Source: Lanius collurio (lineage: Eukaryota > Chordata > Aves > Passeriformes > Laniidae). Taken from it: a DNA stretch of 64,000 nucleotides. The stretch covers positions 32,582,254 to 32,646,253 of the forward strand of contig JACBWW010000004.1 in assembly GCA_020086605.1 (NCBI GenBank), read 5' to 3'. The translations under genes and the position numbers were made by a program. Positions 11,638-26,000 of this stretch are shown here, piece after piece (the stretch's first letter is position 1; each line of letters begins with the position of its first letter). The notes beneath the pieces are model-generated. The model saw nothing but the letters and a program-made list of their open reading frames with translations. It had not been told where the DNA came from and did not search any database.

Positions 11638-13790
11638 CAGATTTTTTTTCTTTTTAAAATAAAATATAATTAAGGAGAATCTATAACTCAATTTCACTGA
11701 CAATATGCATTCACATTGAATGTTGGGTTACTGATTTAGTTTTAACAGCATTCATTTTTCCATTGGTAAAGGGCACAAAAGTGTTTTCCTTAAAGGTGTA
11801 CATATGTATTACTTTTCCATAAAGTATCCTTATTGCTGCTGAGGAGGCACAGTACTGATGAATAGATGTGAAATTCCCTCTTTTTTCTCTGGTGACTTGA
11901 TTGATATTCTTCCTGCCAGCTCAGTCATTTGTGACACTGAGTCAATTTTCAGAGTATGGTTTCATCTTAGGAAGAAAGAGAGGGGAGAAGATGGCTGTAA
12001 TTGCTGGTGTTTGTTTTCTAGGTGCAACCAAATGCTTGTGCTATTTGAAGGAAATGCATTTTGTGACTGCTACTAAAATACACTAATCAGCTTCTCTTTC
12101 TCACTCTGCTTTATTTTGACAGAGAAGTGTTCTGAATGTTGTTCCCTAAGTCAAATTCCATTTTATGGGTTTTGGAACGTTTCTGGCTATTTTGTGCGCT
12201 GTGCAAAGCCACTCCCAATTCCCTGCACTTTGTCAGCCCTGCTGCCTGCCTTGCTCTTCTGCATGTGACTTGCTAACTCTTACACACGATGGAAAGGAGT
12301 ACCTGGCATGGTGAGCTCAGTGAAGGCTGCTCCGGTATCTTTACATCTCATGAGAAGTACACAGCTTGTTTCTCTGCTTTTCTTACTTGCACCTGGCATA
12401 AATTTTAAAAGAATGAAAAACAATCACCTCATGCCTCTATGCCTTTGCTTTCAAAGCCCAGATTCCCAAATGCATAAAGAGGAAGGGATAAGTGTATGCA
12501 AAGAATAAAGCACACGTTACTCTGGCTGTGTGTGCTTTGGAGGCAGGCATTACTTACAGGAGCAGAAGATCCTAGCCGTGATGCAAAGAAGACATTTGAA
12601 ATCTTGGCTGACAAACTGTTTAATACACTGCTTAAACTTGTGCTCAGTTTAACATTCTACCTTCTTAGCCTCCTCCAAGTGTTTGTTTGACTGCTTTCCG
12701 CTTCTGGAGTCCAGCTGGCATTGAGAGACTCAGCTGTTAGGAAGCACATTTGGGAGTCTCAGCTGGCACTGGCAGACTCCACATGCTGCTGGAGTACTTG
12801 TTGGCAAAGCTGTGGTCCCTACCTTGGAAGCTGGCAACAAATTCTAGCTGAGGCTGTGAGGAAGATGTTTGCAAGGTGTTTGACTCTTGAGCTGCAAGGC
12901 TGTGCTGGGGAGATAATAGATGGGGATGGTGTTTGTCCCTTCACTGTCACAGTAACCGCACCTTCTTCAGGCACACAAGTCTGGGCGCTGCTCTGTGTGC
13001 CCTCAACGCATTGATGTGCAGATACAGCAGTGTCTGTGACTGCCTGCAAAGCCAAGCACAGCCCTGAGTGCTGTAGCCTGCTCCTTCACAAGGTTGTACC
13101 AGTGAAGCCTGCCTTAGTAATGCCCTGAGAGCAGAGCTGGCCTCTCATCATCCCTGAGAGAAAACCTAGTCTTCTCTGAGGAGGCTCTGAGCGTAGAAGA
13201 CAGGGAAGTAGATATCCAGTGTCCCAACAACAACTGCTTCTACATAGCTGTCCAAAAATACTGAGACATAAGAGGATACAGTAAGAGATTCTAGCTTGGA
13301 TACTTCAGATATGGTTATGTCACTATGGCAGGGTACATGTTTACATGTACATGTATACAGGGTTTCTTTAACACAAGATGGAATTACTTCCTGTGTGGAG
13401 GAACACACGTAGATATAGATGTATACATTTCTTTGCCTCTGTGCATGTGTGTGACTTGATTACATATGAAAGTTGTTAAAGTAAATCTATAATAATGTCA
13501 CTGTTATAATTATAGTAAATCCTATTGGATGGATTGCTTTATAATTGTTAAATCAGTTAATGATTAAGTGCTGCTAAACCCTTCTGCACCCTTTTGTGCT
13601 TATGTCCTTTGATTCTGATTTGATTTTCCTTTTTGTGTTTAATTCATTTGGTAAGTAATAGTGGGAAACTTGCCCCTGAACTCTGTTAAAGTTACACATT
13701 CATATGAAAACCTGCTTTTTGCCCAAACATTTAATTCTGATTCTTTAAACAGCACAAACCACTCATTTGCAACAGAGGGCAATGCAAATA
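11638..13790. other. Intron 1 segment with a weak imperfect repeat
   Basis: Mostly unremarkable. Around 12706-12780 two imperfect copies of a GAGTC..CAGCTGGCA.TG phrase lie about 46 bp apart. No exon, RNA gene or repeat family recognised. Confidence 0.4.
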
Positions 13791-14264
13791 AAATCATAGA
13801 ATTATTTAGGTTGGAAAAGTCCTTTAAGATTGAGTCCAGCTATTAATCCAACACTGCTCATTCCACCACTAAACCACGTTCTCAAGTGCCTCACCTACAC
13901 ATCTTTTGAACACTTTTGGGGTGGTGGTTCCACCACTTTCCTGGGCAGCCTGTTCCAGTGCCTGAACATCCTTTCAGTGAATAAACTTTTCCTAACATCC
14001 AATCTAAACTTCCCCTGGCACAACTTGAGGACATTTTTTCTTGTCCTGTCACTTGTTATTTGGCAGAAGAGGCCATATCTCACCTGACTAGAATCTCCTT
14101 TTACGTAGTTGTAGACAGAGATAAGGTCTCCCCTCAGCCTCCTCCAGGCTAAAACCCCCGCTCCTTCAGCCTCTCCTTGTGAGACTTGTACTCCAGACCC
14201 TTCACCAGCTCCACTGTTCTTCTCTGGACATGCTCCAGTACTTCAATGTCTTTCTTGCAGTGGG
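13791..14264 (-). mobile_element. CR1 LINE, 5'-truncated, antisense to LTK
   Basis: Read on the - strand this is the end of CR1 ORF2 and the 3' UTR. The 3' terminus near 13791 (+ strand AATCATAGAATTATTTAGG) is the inverted CR1 tail. The stretch AGGTTGGAAAAGTCCTTTAAG (13810 on) is the inverse of the conserved CTTTTCCAACC block, and CTGGGCAGCCTGTTCCAGTG (near 13942) is another landmark. Similarity fades at about 14264, which I take as the truncation point. Many stops show it is long inactive. Confidence 0.9.
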
Positions 14265-15658
14265 ATGCATCAAAATGTGCTTCCAAAAGGCTATACTGTC
14301 TACTATTGACAGTGCAGTTCCCTCAGAGTGCATATGTCACACCCTCTCATTACTGTCAATAAAGAGACGTTCATATTCTGCACAGATGCAGTAGCTTTTA
14401 TTGACCATGTAGCTGGCTTTTGTGGTGACAGGAATTCTTGTTAGTTCTTGGGACACTTCTGGTATTTACATGTCATTTGCAACTTCCTGATGCCGACTTG
14501 TTGAGGCTTTTTTGGGGGAGCTGGTACAGAAACGTTGTTTTGAGATGTGTGATTCTATGAGAGCTCTGGAATGAGCTCTGTTGGACATCTCTCCTCCATT
14601 CAGATGATATCTAGTGGAGTACCAAGTGGGCAATGAGAACTCTTGACAATCATATACAGAAAAAACCAGTACTACTCAAACATGTATTTGGTCTTTTCCT
14701 GTGGGTGATTATCTACTAATTACAGCTACAATTTCAGGCTCTTTAGAATGGAAAAGATGAAATGATAAGCTGGATGAGCAGTCCACACAAGGTCTAAATG
14801 TACAGGTATGCTGCATTTGGTGGGCATAACAGGTCAAGAAACCCATCCTTGGTGTGGTAGTGCCTTTCTGGATATCAGAAGAGTGTGCACTGGAAACGTA
14901 GGAATTGTGGGGAATTAAAGAGCATTTCGGGCAATGTCTATGCTAACTCTTATAAACTACATGTCACTGTAAGTAAGGGACTTAAGTCTTTTATAAAGGA
15001 CTCCACATTGATATACTGCACTGGGGGCACAGTTGCTTTAGGACCTGTGATCCAGGCTTTTAATGAGGATGAACAGAAAGATAATGACACAGACTTTTGA
15101 CCTCATTTTGTTTGTTTTCCTCACTGCACTAGCTGGTGTCCTAGGAGCAAAGAACTAAGGCTGTCTTAGGTTGTTCATTTGAGGACTGAAGAACAGAAAT
15201 CTCTTTTTTCTCCCTTGTGTGGACAGGTCTGGACTGACCCTTTGCCAGTGTAGCCCCAGGCCAGAAGTAGTCAGACACTTTAGGGACACTCTACTGGAAT
15301 ATGTAGTATTGTTCATAACTCTCTGATAAAGGCCTGGTTAAAGCTGAAGGGAGCTGGTGCTCTCCTACCATTTCCCCTCCCATCACCTCCAGAGACTGAG
15401 TGCTCTTCTTTTGATTCCAAAATAACTTAGTGCATCAGAAGGTAAGTGGTGGTGAAACAAGTCTGGCCTCCAGCACCCACAGTGTTTCATGAATTCACTC
15501 TAATAGTAGATGGTTTTATTTTCTCTTGTACAAATATAACAATCCTCTTCTGATATGAGATATTCAGAAAATTCAGTATTTATGTGTTCTGTTATATCTA
15601 GTGGTTCTTATGTGCTTGGTTCTCATGCAAACAAGCACTTTTCAGTGATGCATTTTCC
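14265..15658. other. Intron 1 segment, no feature recognised
   Basis: Sequence between the CR1 copy and the LTR candidate. No gene or repeat family recognised. Confidence 0.45.
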
Positions 15659-15962
15659 TGGTCTTACAATCAAGAGTCAAACACAGAAGAGAAAAAGGGA
15701 TTTTACCTCGGTGTTTATTTTAAGGATCCTTAGGTGCACCACGTCCAGGTCGAATGCACTGAAATGCCCACCCCCAAAAGATCTGGTACAACATTATAGG
15801 TCTTACTAGTTAGCATATCTATCTAGATTCCCCAATGAGAGGCTCAAGTGAGCTCCCTTCCCCAAGGAACCTTCCCCTGCATGGTTCTATCATAGGTTAC
15901 AAAATGTGTTCTGGAGAGAACCTTGGGGTCTGGGGCACACTAACCCTTACCTACAAAGCTTC
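15659..15962 (-). mobile_element. Candidate retroviral LTR fragment, antisense
   Basis: On the - strand this reads from TGAAGCTTTG (15962 down) to ..GTAAGACCA (15659), with an AATAAA signal (inverse near 15716) about 55 bp before the end, the arrangement of an LTR with its R-U5. The dense, higher-GC block (GGATCCTTAGGTGCACCACG near 15724) stands out from its surroundings and looks like avian ERV LTR sequence. Boundaries are guesses and no target duplication is evident. Confidence 0.4.
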
Positions 15963-18900
15963 AGAAATGTTTAGTCTCCTAGCTTGACAAACATGTCTAA
16001 GAATGCAGGCAAAAAGCACTAAGAATACAGAAGCTGTGAAAAGGTACAACAGGGGTATAAAAGAAAAGGCAAAAATTATCCATGGCATTATCAGAAATAT
16101 CCAGAAATGCATCCAATTATGTTTTCTTAAGGCCTGTAAATGAAATAGCTCAGGATTGTCCCCAATCATTTTCTTTCAGGCATTACTTTTTTTCATTAGT
16201 GTTTAATCAAATTATCCATGGTCTGAAAGGAAGTCAGAATTTTTTCCAAGAATCTTTGTTTCTTTGTACACACCCATTTTGTTTTCTCTTGTTTTAATAT
16301 TCTTGCACTCATTTCTCACCAGGCTGGTGTTTTAATGTGACATTATCATGTCCATCGTGAAGCTTAAGACAGACTGAAACATCTTTGAAAGAAATGAATG
16401 AGAGTGGCCCCCTTGTCTTAAAATGGATCAAATCAATTCTGGTGTGGTCTGTGACATCAGTTTTTTAGATTTTCTACTACTCATTCCTTTCCATGAAACC
16501 ATCTGAATGTAAGAACTAGAGGATATTTTCAAAGCAGTTCATGGGTGATAAAAGTGTCAGAATAGCCCCAACAGTGTTGGCTGTGCCAGCCTATTGAGTA
16601 ATTCATGAAGTGGTTGAACCTCAAGCTCACCCTTGCAATAATGAGAGACCGTAATCTGAGCCCCTCTTCCTTGGCAGGATAGACATTCCCAACTCCACCA
16701 TTTCTGTGTTGGCAAGGATTCTGAAGGGGTCCTTTAAAGGAAAGGAAGAATTCATTATATTTAAGGACTTCTTGTCAGAAGTAAAATAAAAGCCTTTATA
16801 GGAAATATTCCCACTTAGCCGCTTTCCAGTTGTGAAGCGTAGTATCGTAGCCCAAAGATGTCACCTCTAAACCACACTTTATTCTTTCAGAAGCCAAAAA
16901 AAAAAAAAGAAGTGTAAGGATAAGAAGGTTCTATTTGTCCTTTACAACACAACTGTCTATCTTCTGTTTTTTGTGTTCTGAGAGCAGTGGGAGCATCTGA
17001 CTTAATATCCCCACTGCCTTTTACATTTCTTCACTAGTGGGGGAAACAAATGATAAAACTGAAATGCAGGTGATTGCTCTTCTGTTTGCAAAGTCAGTTT
17101 CCTACTACAAACAGAGTAGTACAATTTATGCATCTTGGTTATGTTGTTTTAGGCCACGAGCAAAAACGGTGTCGTATTTTTTCAACACAAGGGTGATTTT
17201 TTTGGATCAAAAAATAAAGTTCAGGTCTTGGCACTAATGACAGAAGTGTCTTTGAAAATAAGGAAACAATTTGCCAAAAAGCCATAAGGTAGTCTAAGTC
17301 ATCCCTGACTTTTAGTCCTTTCAGGAAGTTCTGATTTCCAAGGCTGTCCCACCCACATGAATTCTGGTACACAAAGTTCATTGCTCGCAACAGTAATTCC
17401 AATTGCAGTTTGAAAAAAGATTCTGCACCTCTTTCATTGTACTGGCTGTGAGTGAAGGTATTCATACTGGGGAGTCATCTTTCAGATGGTAAATCCTTTG
17501 GACAGTGTGAATGAACTTAGTCCTAATCCTTTCCATGAGAGAACTGTACAGATTTTAGGAGACTGCCCAGACTCATCTTCCTCAGAAGGCTTGGCTCTTG
17601 TGCTGCTCTGAAGCAGGAGACAATAAAACCATCACTCTTTTTAACATTCAGCATACCATCAGGCTCCATGTTTATTGAACTTTCTCACTACTAGGAAGAC
17701 TGTTTATATTTGTGTTGAGATTCAAGTTTGCATCCCAGCCCTGTCTGCACAGTTTGATTTCCTGATGATTACTCCAATTCTTCCCTCTTTTTCTCAAGAT
17801 CCCTGCTAATTCACAGTTTTTCTTTCCAAGAGAAGTTTCACCAATCTCATCTATACTGTACTCTAAAAAGTGGTTTTCTAGCCGTGCCACTGTGGCATGT
17901 CAGGCCTCTCATTGACAGAGGACATTTAAACCAGTTTCATGCTTCTCATCCAGCTGCTGTTGAGGAGGGCCTTCTTGGTCTCTGATGTACTTCCTTGACA
18001 TAGTCTTCTCTCTGAGACCTTTCTTTTACCTTCTTAATTTTTGACCTCCTTAGACTGGAGTGAATGCCTGCCTGCCTGCCCCAGCACTGTATTGTCTTCA
18101 GCTTTGCCTGCACTGCTGAGTCTGAGTCTGCCTTGTAACTTGGTGCTCTTGTAGTTGCTGCTCTTGCTGCTGCTTCTGGTAGCTGTGCACAGACCTGCTC
18201 CTCTGCATTCAGTGCACTTGTGCCCAAGGCCAATGGCATTGTGCCCTCGGGCAGCTTGTGTACCCTGGCACCTCCCTTTTTCACACTCTGCTCAGATCAT
18301 CTTTTTTCCCTCTGGGCTGTAGCACACCATGACCATGTGGAGCTGTCTAACTACTGTGGGTGCACTGATTTCTGCTCTCTACTTCTGAAAGTGTTCATTG
18401 TGATGACACAAAATTGCCAATTAGTAGTTCATCCTCATATCTCTTTTTGCCTTATGGTTATTGCTTTCTAGTGGTTTTAGTTACTTGTTGCCTTTCAAGT
18501 ATTTTTTCTAATTCTCTTTTGTAGTTAAATCTGTGGCATTTTAGACAAATGTGACATGGTCTGTAATTTATCTATGGTGCTTTTTTTTCAATTGTGCTAG
18601 ACTGTGCAAAATATTCCTTTTCTTAGCTATAATTCATGCAAACATATCCACTTCTGGAGAGTGGCTGAAGTAGCAGGCCATGGTGCTAAGGTAATTTCTG
18701 TCATTAAAAGTAAGAAATATTCATTCTTAACTTTGCCAAGTGTTGGGTTGGGATTTAAAAAATTATGAACTGTCCTCTTGTTTGACAGGTATATTATTTG
18801 CATGTCTTACATTGTTTCATTTGCATCTCTAATTAAATATGTGTTTTTATGTACAAATGAAATTGGAAAATTATTAAGTATTATTGAACTTCAAACAACT

Positions 18901-21900
18901 CATCTTTCTCCTCTTCCATCATATCTTTACATCCTTCTTCTCAATTCACATATTTTGGTTTAGTCACTGTTACCTTGCAGTGTTCCTTCAGAAACCAATA
19001 GATGTCTGATGTATGGAGTCTCTATTCTGACTCTACTCTGATTTTCAGTTTATGCACGCATGCCTAACATTTGCTTCTTTATGTCTCTTTGTTAATTGTC
19101 ATGACTGGGTTTCGTGATACTGGTTTGTCTCCTCCTTGACATGATTTCTGTCCACTTATCTCCATTCAATAAACAGGAATGTCCCAGGCATTAGGTGGTT
19201 AGGGGTCAGTGCAGATTAAGTAGAAACACTTTTCACTGTAGTCAGCCTAGTCACAGTTGAGTGGACATTATGTGAGCTCTTTTTCTTCGACATTTGTTAA
19301 TTCCTTTGCTGGGGACTGTGCCAATGCTGATAAAACTCTGCACTTCCCTGGGCTGCATGTAGAAATCTTTTTTTAACTTTTAATTACTCCCTAGAGATAC
19401 ATTTCCTTGTAAACTGTTCTTTTTATGCCATGTGACTGCTAGATAGGGTCTGATCCTTCATCTATATCTTTTATTCTTCAAAGTTACTAGTTGATGCCAA
19501 AGTTCTTCACAGCGTAATATAAACATTCTCTCTCTTTTCGATGCCCTGACTTTTTTTTTGTGGAGGAGGAGAATACAAGGAGTAAAAGAATAGTATGTGA
19601 CCCTGAAGAACTTACAGGAGACATCAAAGGATGAGCAGTATTTAAAATTCCTCTGCCTTCTTCTTACAGATGGTAGTCTGAGCACTAACAGAAGGAACCC
19701 CAGGTAACACAGAGTGTTGGTAACGTGCTGCGGAATTTAATCCAAGGTCTTGAGTGTAAAGAATACAAGGGATATTGAAAAAAGATTAAGTTCTGAGTCT
19801 TGCACTTTCCTACAACCTAGTTTAGCCACTGTTTCAGACATCAGTCTTTTACTGTCATGTCAGAGGTTCTTGGCACATGAACGCAGAGGTTCTTAGCACA
19901 CAGTGAATGCATGACAAATCGATTCATTGCATGGCACTGACAATAGAGTTCCTTTGGGCCAGCTTGAGCCATTCAGAAGTGAGTAGTTTCAGCTAGTCTT
20001 CTCTGTTAGCTAGGTTAGAGTTAACACCCAAGTACTAGGTGCTGGAAGTCATAAATCCCACTCTTATGTACTTGCTGGACAATTTATGGTAAGACGTAGT
20101 TTAATTTCTTACCAGTATTCTTGTGCACCCTACCTTTTAACAACTTATGCCTAAGAAAACTAAATTTTGGCATGGAGCAATTGGAATCTCTCCTTCTGGA
20201 AAGGAATTTGGCAAATACTGAGAGGAGGCTTGTGGCAGGGCTTCCATATTTTCCTGGCAGTATTGCAGAGAAATTATACAGGATGGAATCTTCCATGCTG
20301 CTCCATAATATCTGCTGCCAGGGTGCTGGTGGTAGGCATACTGCTAGCTGAAGTTTAGCAAAAAAAATCCTGTATTCATGGTCTCATATAAAAATATAAT
20401 TTGAGAAATACTGTGCTTTCTGACAAAGGAAAACCACAAGACTACAAGTTCTTGTACAGCTGCATAAATCTGATATGTTAACTGGAAAGTTAAGCTAAAA
20501 GTTGAAATACTTATGTTATAAGGGAAAAGTAGGATGAAACAAGTTACTGGGAAAATATATTGGGCACTAGAAAGAAATCAGTTGTTTGTAAGTTTATACA
20601 AGTTGCATTTCCCTGGTGTGAGAACCAATTGCACACCTATTAGTAACCTGTGTCTGGCACAGAGTGTAAACAAGAGTACATAAATACCAGTGATCAGATC
20701 AAATTGTTTCAAATATGTTGACAAAGAATTCCCTTAAAAAATAGGAAACAGAAAACACAAAGTTTGTATGCTTCTAGAACCCACTGTCCATGAACAGAGC
20801 TGGAAGATCCCTGTCAAAGTTTAATATTTGTTTCTGTTACATAAAAAGCATCTGAACATCACCGTGGAAGGCAGGATCTTGTTGCCTTAACTCTTCCTGG
20901 TCTATTCCCTGGAGACCTAGCATGTTCTTTAATATCTGTACCAGAGAGTGGATCATAAAGAATGCAATACCAACAAGTGAACTGCTAAATGCCATTAAAA
21001 AGAAGAATCACGAGTAAGAAAGACTGTTTTCGTGCAGATTTAGCCCAAAATATCTCAGAAGTAAATTTTTTGCCAGGCTTTGGAAAGCTGGTGGAGTATG
21101 TCCCTGTCATTAGAAAATCACCAGCTGCAGGTGTGATTTTTTTAATTGGTGGGCTTGTTGCAACTTTAGGGTATAGGAAGACTGCAAAGTGTTTAGGATC
21201 TGTAGGGAATGTTCATGTGGATGGTGCCATTATAGTCTCCAAAGATTAGGGTGGTTTTAAACCAAATTTTTATTCCATGAAGCAGTGTGTTTTTATCTAT
21301 ATTTATATTGTTAATTAGTCAAACATAAAACAATATTCCCATTATTTTCTTCAAGATCGTGATCAAGATCTAGCATATCCTTTGGCTCTCCTTTTACCCT
21401 TAAATGTCAAGCAAAAGCTCCCTTTCTTTGCATACTGAGATACTTTCAGCATTTTGCGACTTTCTAAAATGAGTGTTATGGCTGAGGCACCACCAGCCAG
21501 TTTATTAAGAACTTGAGTTCAAGCTCTGGATTTTTAAACTGTTTATGCCTGAGGAGGTAAAGATCTTACATTCTTATATGGCATTTTTGTACTGTGGGGT
21601 TTTTTTTCCCTGTTGATGCAGAATTCTCTATTAATGGAACAATTTTCCTTTTCAGCATCATTATTGAGAATTTTATGATTTCTATTTAGTATATATTCGT
21701 GTCTTTACTTCCTCTTGTGCTCTGTGCTAATACTAAGCCAAGTGCATTCAAATCTCCCAGAACTGAGGCACCAGTGATGTTATATAGTGTGTCACTGATT
21801 AATTTCTTCTGACAGAGCCTTTCCTTCCTATGCAGGTTTATAATCTCACAGCAGCTTCCCAAATATCTCAAGGGTTCTGGAAAGGTGTGTATCCAGGAGC

Positions 21901-22886
21901 TAATTACAGAGACAGATACACCAGTTTCTGGATCACTGGATATCTGTTAATAATTTGATACTTCTAACCTTGTTGAATGACCTCAGGTTCTCTTTCTCCT
22001 CTGTATTAGAGAACATGTATTCACTTCTTTTATTTCTGTACTGTGGTTATTTTATTGCTCATCTATATCCTTGTGGTTATCTGATATGTATCACTGTCAT
22101 ATGAGAAAAAAGGCATTAACCATGACTTCTTAAAATCAGTCAAGGAAGTTTTGTGCTTACATCAGCAAAGAAAAGGTTGAGGGGTTTAGAAAAAATGTTA
22201 GTTGGTTTGTCAGATAGTACTTACAGCTGTTGAATATCACATAGATATTGGAATTGTGTGAGTCACTAAGGCACGTCAAAACACCAGGTGTCTGATCACG
22301 GCAAGCTGTGCAACATAGAAAAGAATGTTAATTCTTAACTGATGGAAAGAGGATGAATGTTGAATTCTGTGCTGTAACATGTCACCAAAAAAGCTTAAAA
22401 GTGACCAGGAGTGGTTACACAGTATCTGCTATACTTTGTGATGCAAATATTGCAAAAATACACAGTTTACATGGAAGCAGGTGAATTAGCAGTAAGACCT
22501 TAAATGGAGAAGAGAACAATACAAGGCATGTTAGCATCTAAGAGTATTCATTTTTAGGTTACTGTAATCAAAATTATATTAAAAGAAATTCTGATAGTAC
22601 AACAGGGTTTGGATGTGCCTTATGAAAGAATAAATTAGGTAAGGTTTTTAATTTTTTTTCACAAAACCTGTGGACTTGGGGTAATTTTGAAATTAATGGA
22701 AATTATTGAATGGAACATAGAGTATTGACTACTGGCTTCTTCATGAGGATAGATTCTTTAAACACTGACAAAGCAAAAGAGCATGTTGACCAGGCTGAAG
22801 AAAGAAAACTCTAGAGACTAAGTGATGTGTGGTTGTTTATGGGTAGAAATCACTAAACACTCAAAACCTGTGTTATAGATACTGCA
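15963..22886. other. Intron 1 segment with one unexplained ORF
   Basis: Unremarkable intronic DNA with a short GCCT microsatellite (about 18068-18080) and an A-run (about 16896-16909). An 86-codon ORF at 20989-21249 is discussed as a finding. No family or RNA gene recognised. Confidence 0.4.
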
Positions 22887-23001
22887 ACAGCTTCTACACC
22901 TCAGAAAACAAACATAATGTTGCTAACAGCATCTACACCTCAGAAAACAAACATAATGTTGCTAACAGCATCTACACCTCAGAAAACAAACATAATGTTG
23001 C
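22887..23001. repeat. Minisatellite-like tandem repeat, 39 bp x 2.9
   Basis: Three head-to-tail copies of a 39-bp unit (ACAGC.TCTACACCTCAGAA..., starts at 22887, 22926 and 22965). Copies 2 and 3 are identical over the shared length and copy 1 differs by one base (T for A at its sixth position). The last copy lacks its final two to three bases. Confidence 0.95.
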
Positions 23002-26000
23002 AAAAGCACTTGCTGAGGATAGAGATCATAGGTTGTCTTAGAAGCATGCTTGAAAACAGACAAGCTATTACATAATGGAAGGTTTAACATGAATTTGAAG
23101 TTTGGGTTTGATTAGGCTGATGTCTAGCTCCAGGAGCATCATGTAATGAGGAGTGCTCCATCCTGTCCTTCCCAGCCCTTAGTCCTACCTCTCCCTCCCA
23201 AAATAGATTTGGGTCTGAATGATGGGAACAAGTTTAAATAGAAGACTTGGAAAGAAGGCTATTTTCAGCAGTACCTGTTTCTGCAGAAAACAGCAGCATA
23301 AAAACTACAAAATGATCTAACATAGGCATTTAAAAGAGTATTTTATGCAACTGGTCATACTGCCAAGCATAAAAATGTACTGTGCAAACAGTATAAAGTT
23401 ACTGAATATTTAGTGACAATATACAAATGATTATGTGAAAGCATAATATAGCACGTAATCAGAAAACTCCTATCTTACCTTCAGCACACAACTTATTACT
23501 GAGAAAAAGAGAGAAACTTCTAAATTTTTTCAGTCTCAGTTCTGTTGATGCTACAAGTAAATATCAAAGTTAAGAAATATGTAGCCAATTCAGGAAGCTA
23601 CATTAAATTCCTAGCAGTGTTAGCCCATGGTGGGCGTTAATATTTTTGAAATAAACTGTAAATATTTCCTTTTATTAGCTGTTATTCCGGTTTCTTTGCA
23701 ACTGAATCAGAATTATTCCTATCCAAATGCATGTGGGTAAACTTTAATTTACATAAATTAAATGACATGCTGAAAAACTTGAAAGCAAAATTTATTTTCC
23801 CTTAATGCAGATGAGATTTTCTCTACCTCCCTCATTTTCTCAGGTGCAATGATAGGATGGTGGTTAAGAGGTGTGTGAACATACATATGAGATTTTGGAA
23901 AGGTTGTTTTATTTCTTTTCAGAGCTGCTAATAGGCTGTATGAATTTGGGTGAGGAATGGGAAGCAGTGGTTCAGCTGTGAGTCACAGCCATGAACATTC
24001 TGTGATCCTTTACATCGATTTCATACTGTCTGTACTCTCCAACTGCTACTCCAAAGAAAGAAGAAAAAGAGCATCCTCAACATTGTTTTCTGTTCACCCC
24101 AGCTGAATAATGCTTTTGTCACTTTCTTGGCACTGTGGGCTCTTTTGACAGTGTCTCTTTTGGGGTTCTCTGTGGAGAGACAGGTCAAGCTTTGACAGGC
24201 AAGTGCCAAAGTGTACTGTGATTTTGTTTGTTTTAGAAGTGTTTTAAAACTCTGGCTAAGGTAGCCAAAAGCAAGCACCTTAAAAGAGAATTAGATCATA
24301 CCAGGTATTTCTAGGATGCAGAAGTCACTTAGCTGTCCCTGGATTTGATATAACAAGGTTTCTGAATCCCTGAGCAAGTGGAAGTCCATCCCAGCCCTGA
24401 TAACTTTTATTTAGTTTTCTTCTTCAATGAAAAGTATGCTTATTAGAGAGAGGGGCTCTTTCTCATGATTCAGCACTTGTATCAGCAGAAAAATATCTCC
24501 AGTTCAATTTTGATGGCTGGGAAGTTAAGACACTTGTCCTTGGCTGTATCAGTGTAACAGTTCAGTCCTGAAACATTGAGTTTCATCCCACATAGCCTGC
24601 CCAGAGAGGATTCAATTCTGTCACTAACCTGCAGCTAGCAGACATGCAATGAACTGCTTTTTAGAGGTTCTCTGCCCAGTGTGTATGCAGGGAGCATCTA
24701 GATGGACCATGTCATTTGGACACTTCTCCATTAAGAGAAATCTCATTTTACTTCTAGTTTTTGTTTTTGTCACAAGCTACTGCACTGTTTAGTACCAGTA
24801 ACTGCAGTCATCTGCACTGAGCTTTCAAGATAGCAAAGAAAAAGCCTCCAAACTTAAGTCTCATTTTCTCTTTCTTTAACCTTGAAGGACAGAAACTTTC
24901 TTGTTCATTACCCTCCAGAAATATGCAGAGGGTGAGCGTGGTTGAAGGGGTGGGAAACAATGCTATTAATAGTTCCTTGCATGTAAATGAGAACTGGTTG
25001 GGACTTTTGGAAACCAGTAAGGAGAAGAATTGTTATTCAGAGGTACTACTGTGAGCTAACAGGCCTGTTTCAATAGTGACTTTTATTAAACATTCATGGT
25101 TTTTTATACGACATCAGAAGTAAGACTATCGGAATAAGAGTTTGTGTAACAATGTAAAATGAGAAATAAGCTTGCTGCTCTCTTTTAAAGCTCGGTTAAG
25201 GGCTTAAATTCATCCTGGAATGTCGTGTTCCACAGCAGCTTCACCATGACCACTGTGCTAGATCAGAACCAAGATGCAGCTTCTGATCAAAGGAAAACAG
25301 CCATCACTTTCAATCTCCTGATAGAGGATTGATGAAAAACACTTCTCTCTGTGTTAACTTTGTGATTTGATTTGATTAGCTGATGCATTTATTTTGTGAT
25401 TTCAGAATTTGATTATTTAGGACACCACCATTAACTTATTTGATTTATTGATCCGAATTCTTTGTGACCTAGACCTGGCTATAGTTAGATTTTAATTTAG
25501 AGAATTCAAACTAGTTTTGGCCTAGTGATATCATAGTTTGTTCTTAATATTTTCTTACTAAGTTTTAGAGAGAAAATCTCTGCAGAGTGCATAGTTCTAT
25601 GTTTTGTGTATTTGTTCTTTAAAACCCAGAAGCCTTCAGGGAAAAGATGTAATTTAGGTCTGGCATTTGAAAGATATGGCTCTCTTTAAATTAAGTCCTT
25701 TGTTCCTACATATTGCACAATATTTCAAGCAGCAGGGAAGTAATACCCTGTAAGTTGCAGTTCCTCATTATAAAATCCAAAATTAACTAGTAGCAGGTCA
25801 TTATCCACAAACTGTCAGTCACTCATTTCAGTAAATCTCTTAAATACATCACTTCATATGCATAAACCCCAGTCCTTACTGTACTGTGAACTGAATTAGC
25901 AGAAATATAATTAGGTAAAGAAAACAGCATCAAAAATCCCAGCATTTGATTCCACTGAAATATCATAATGATGCTCAAAATGAATCATCAAATTCACTTA

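Noticed and set aside
15951..16169. 72-codon hydrophobic frame on the - strand
   Set aside because: A U-rich AT stretch read as Phe, Leu and Ile; no family match, and it overlaps the edge of the LTR candidate.
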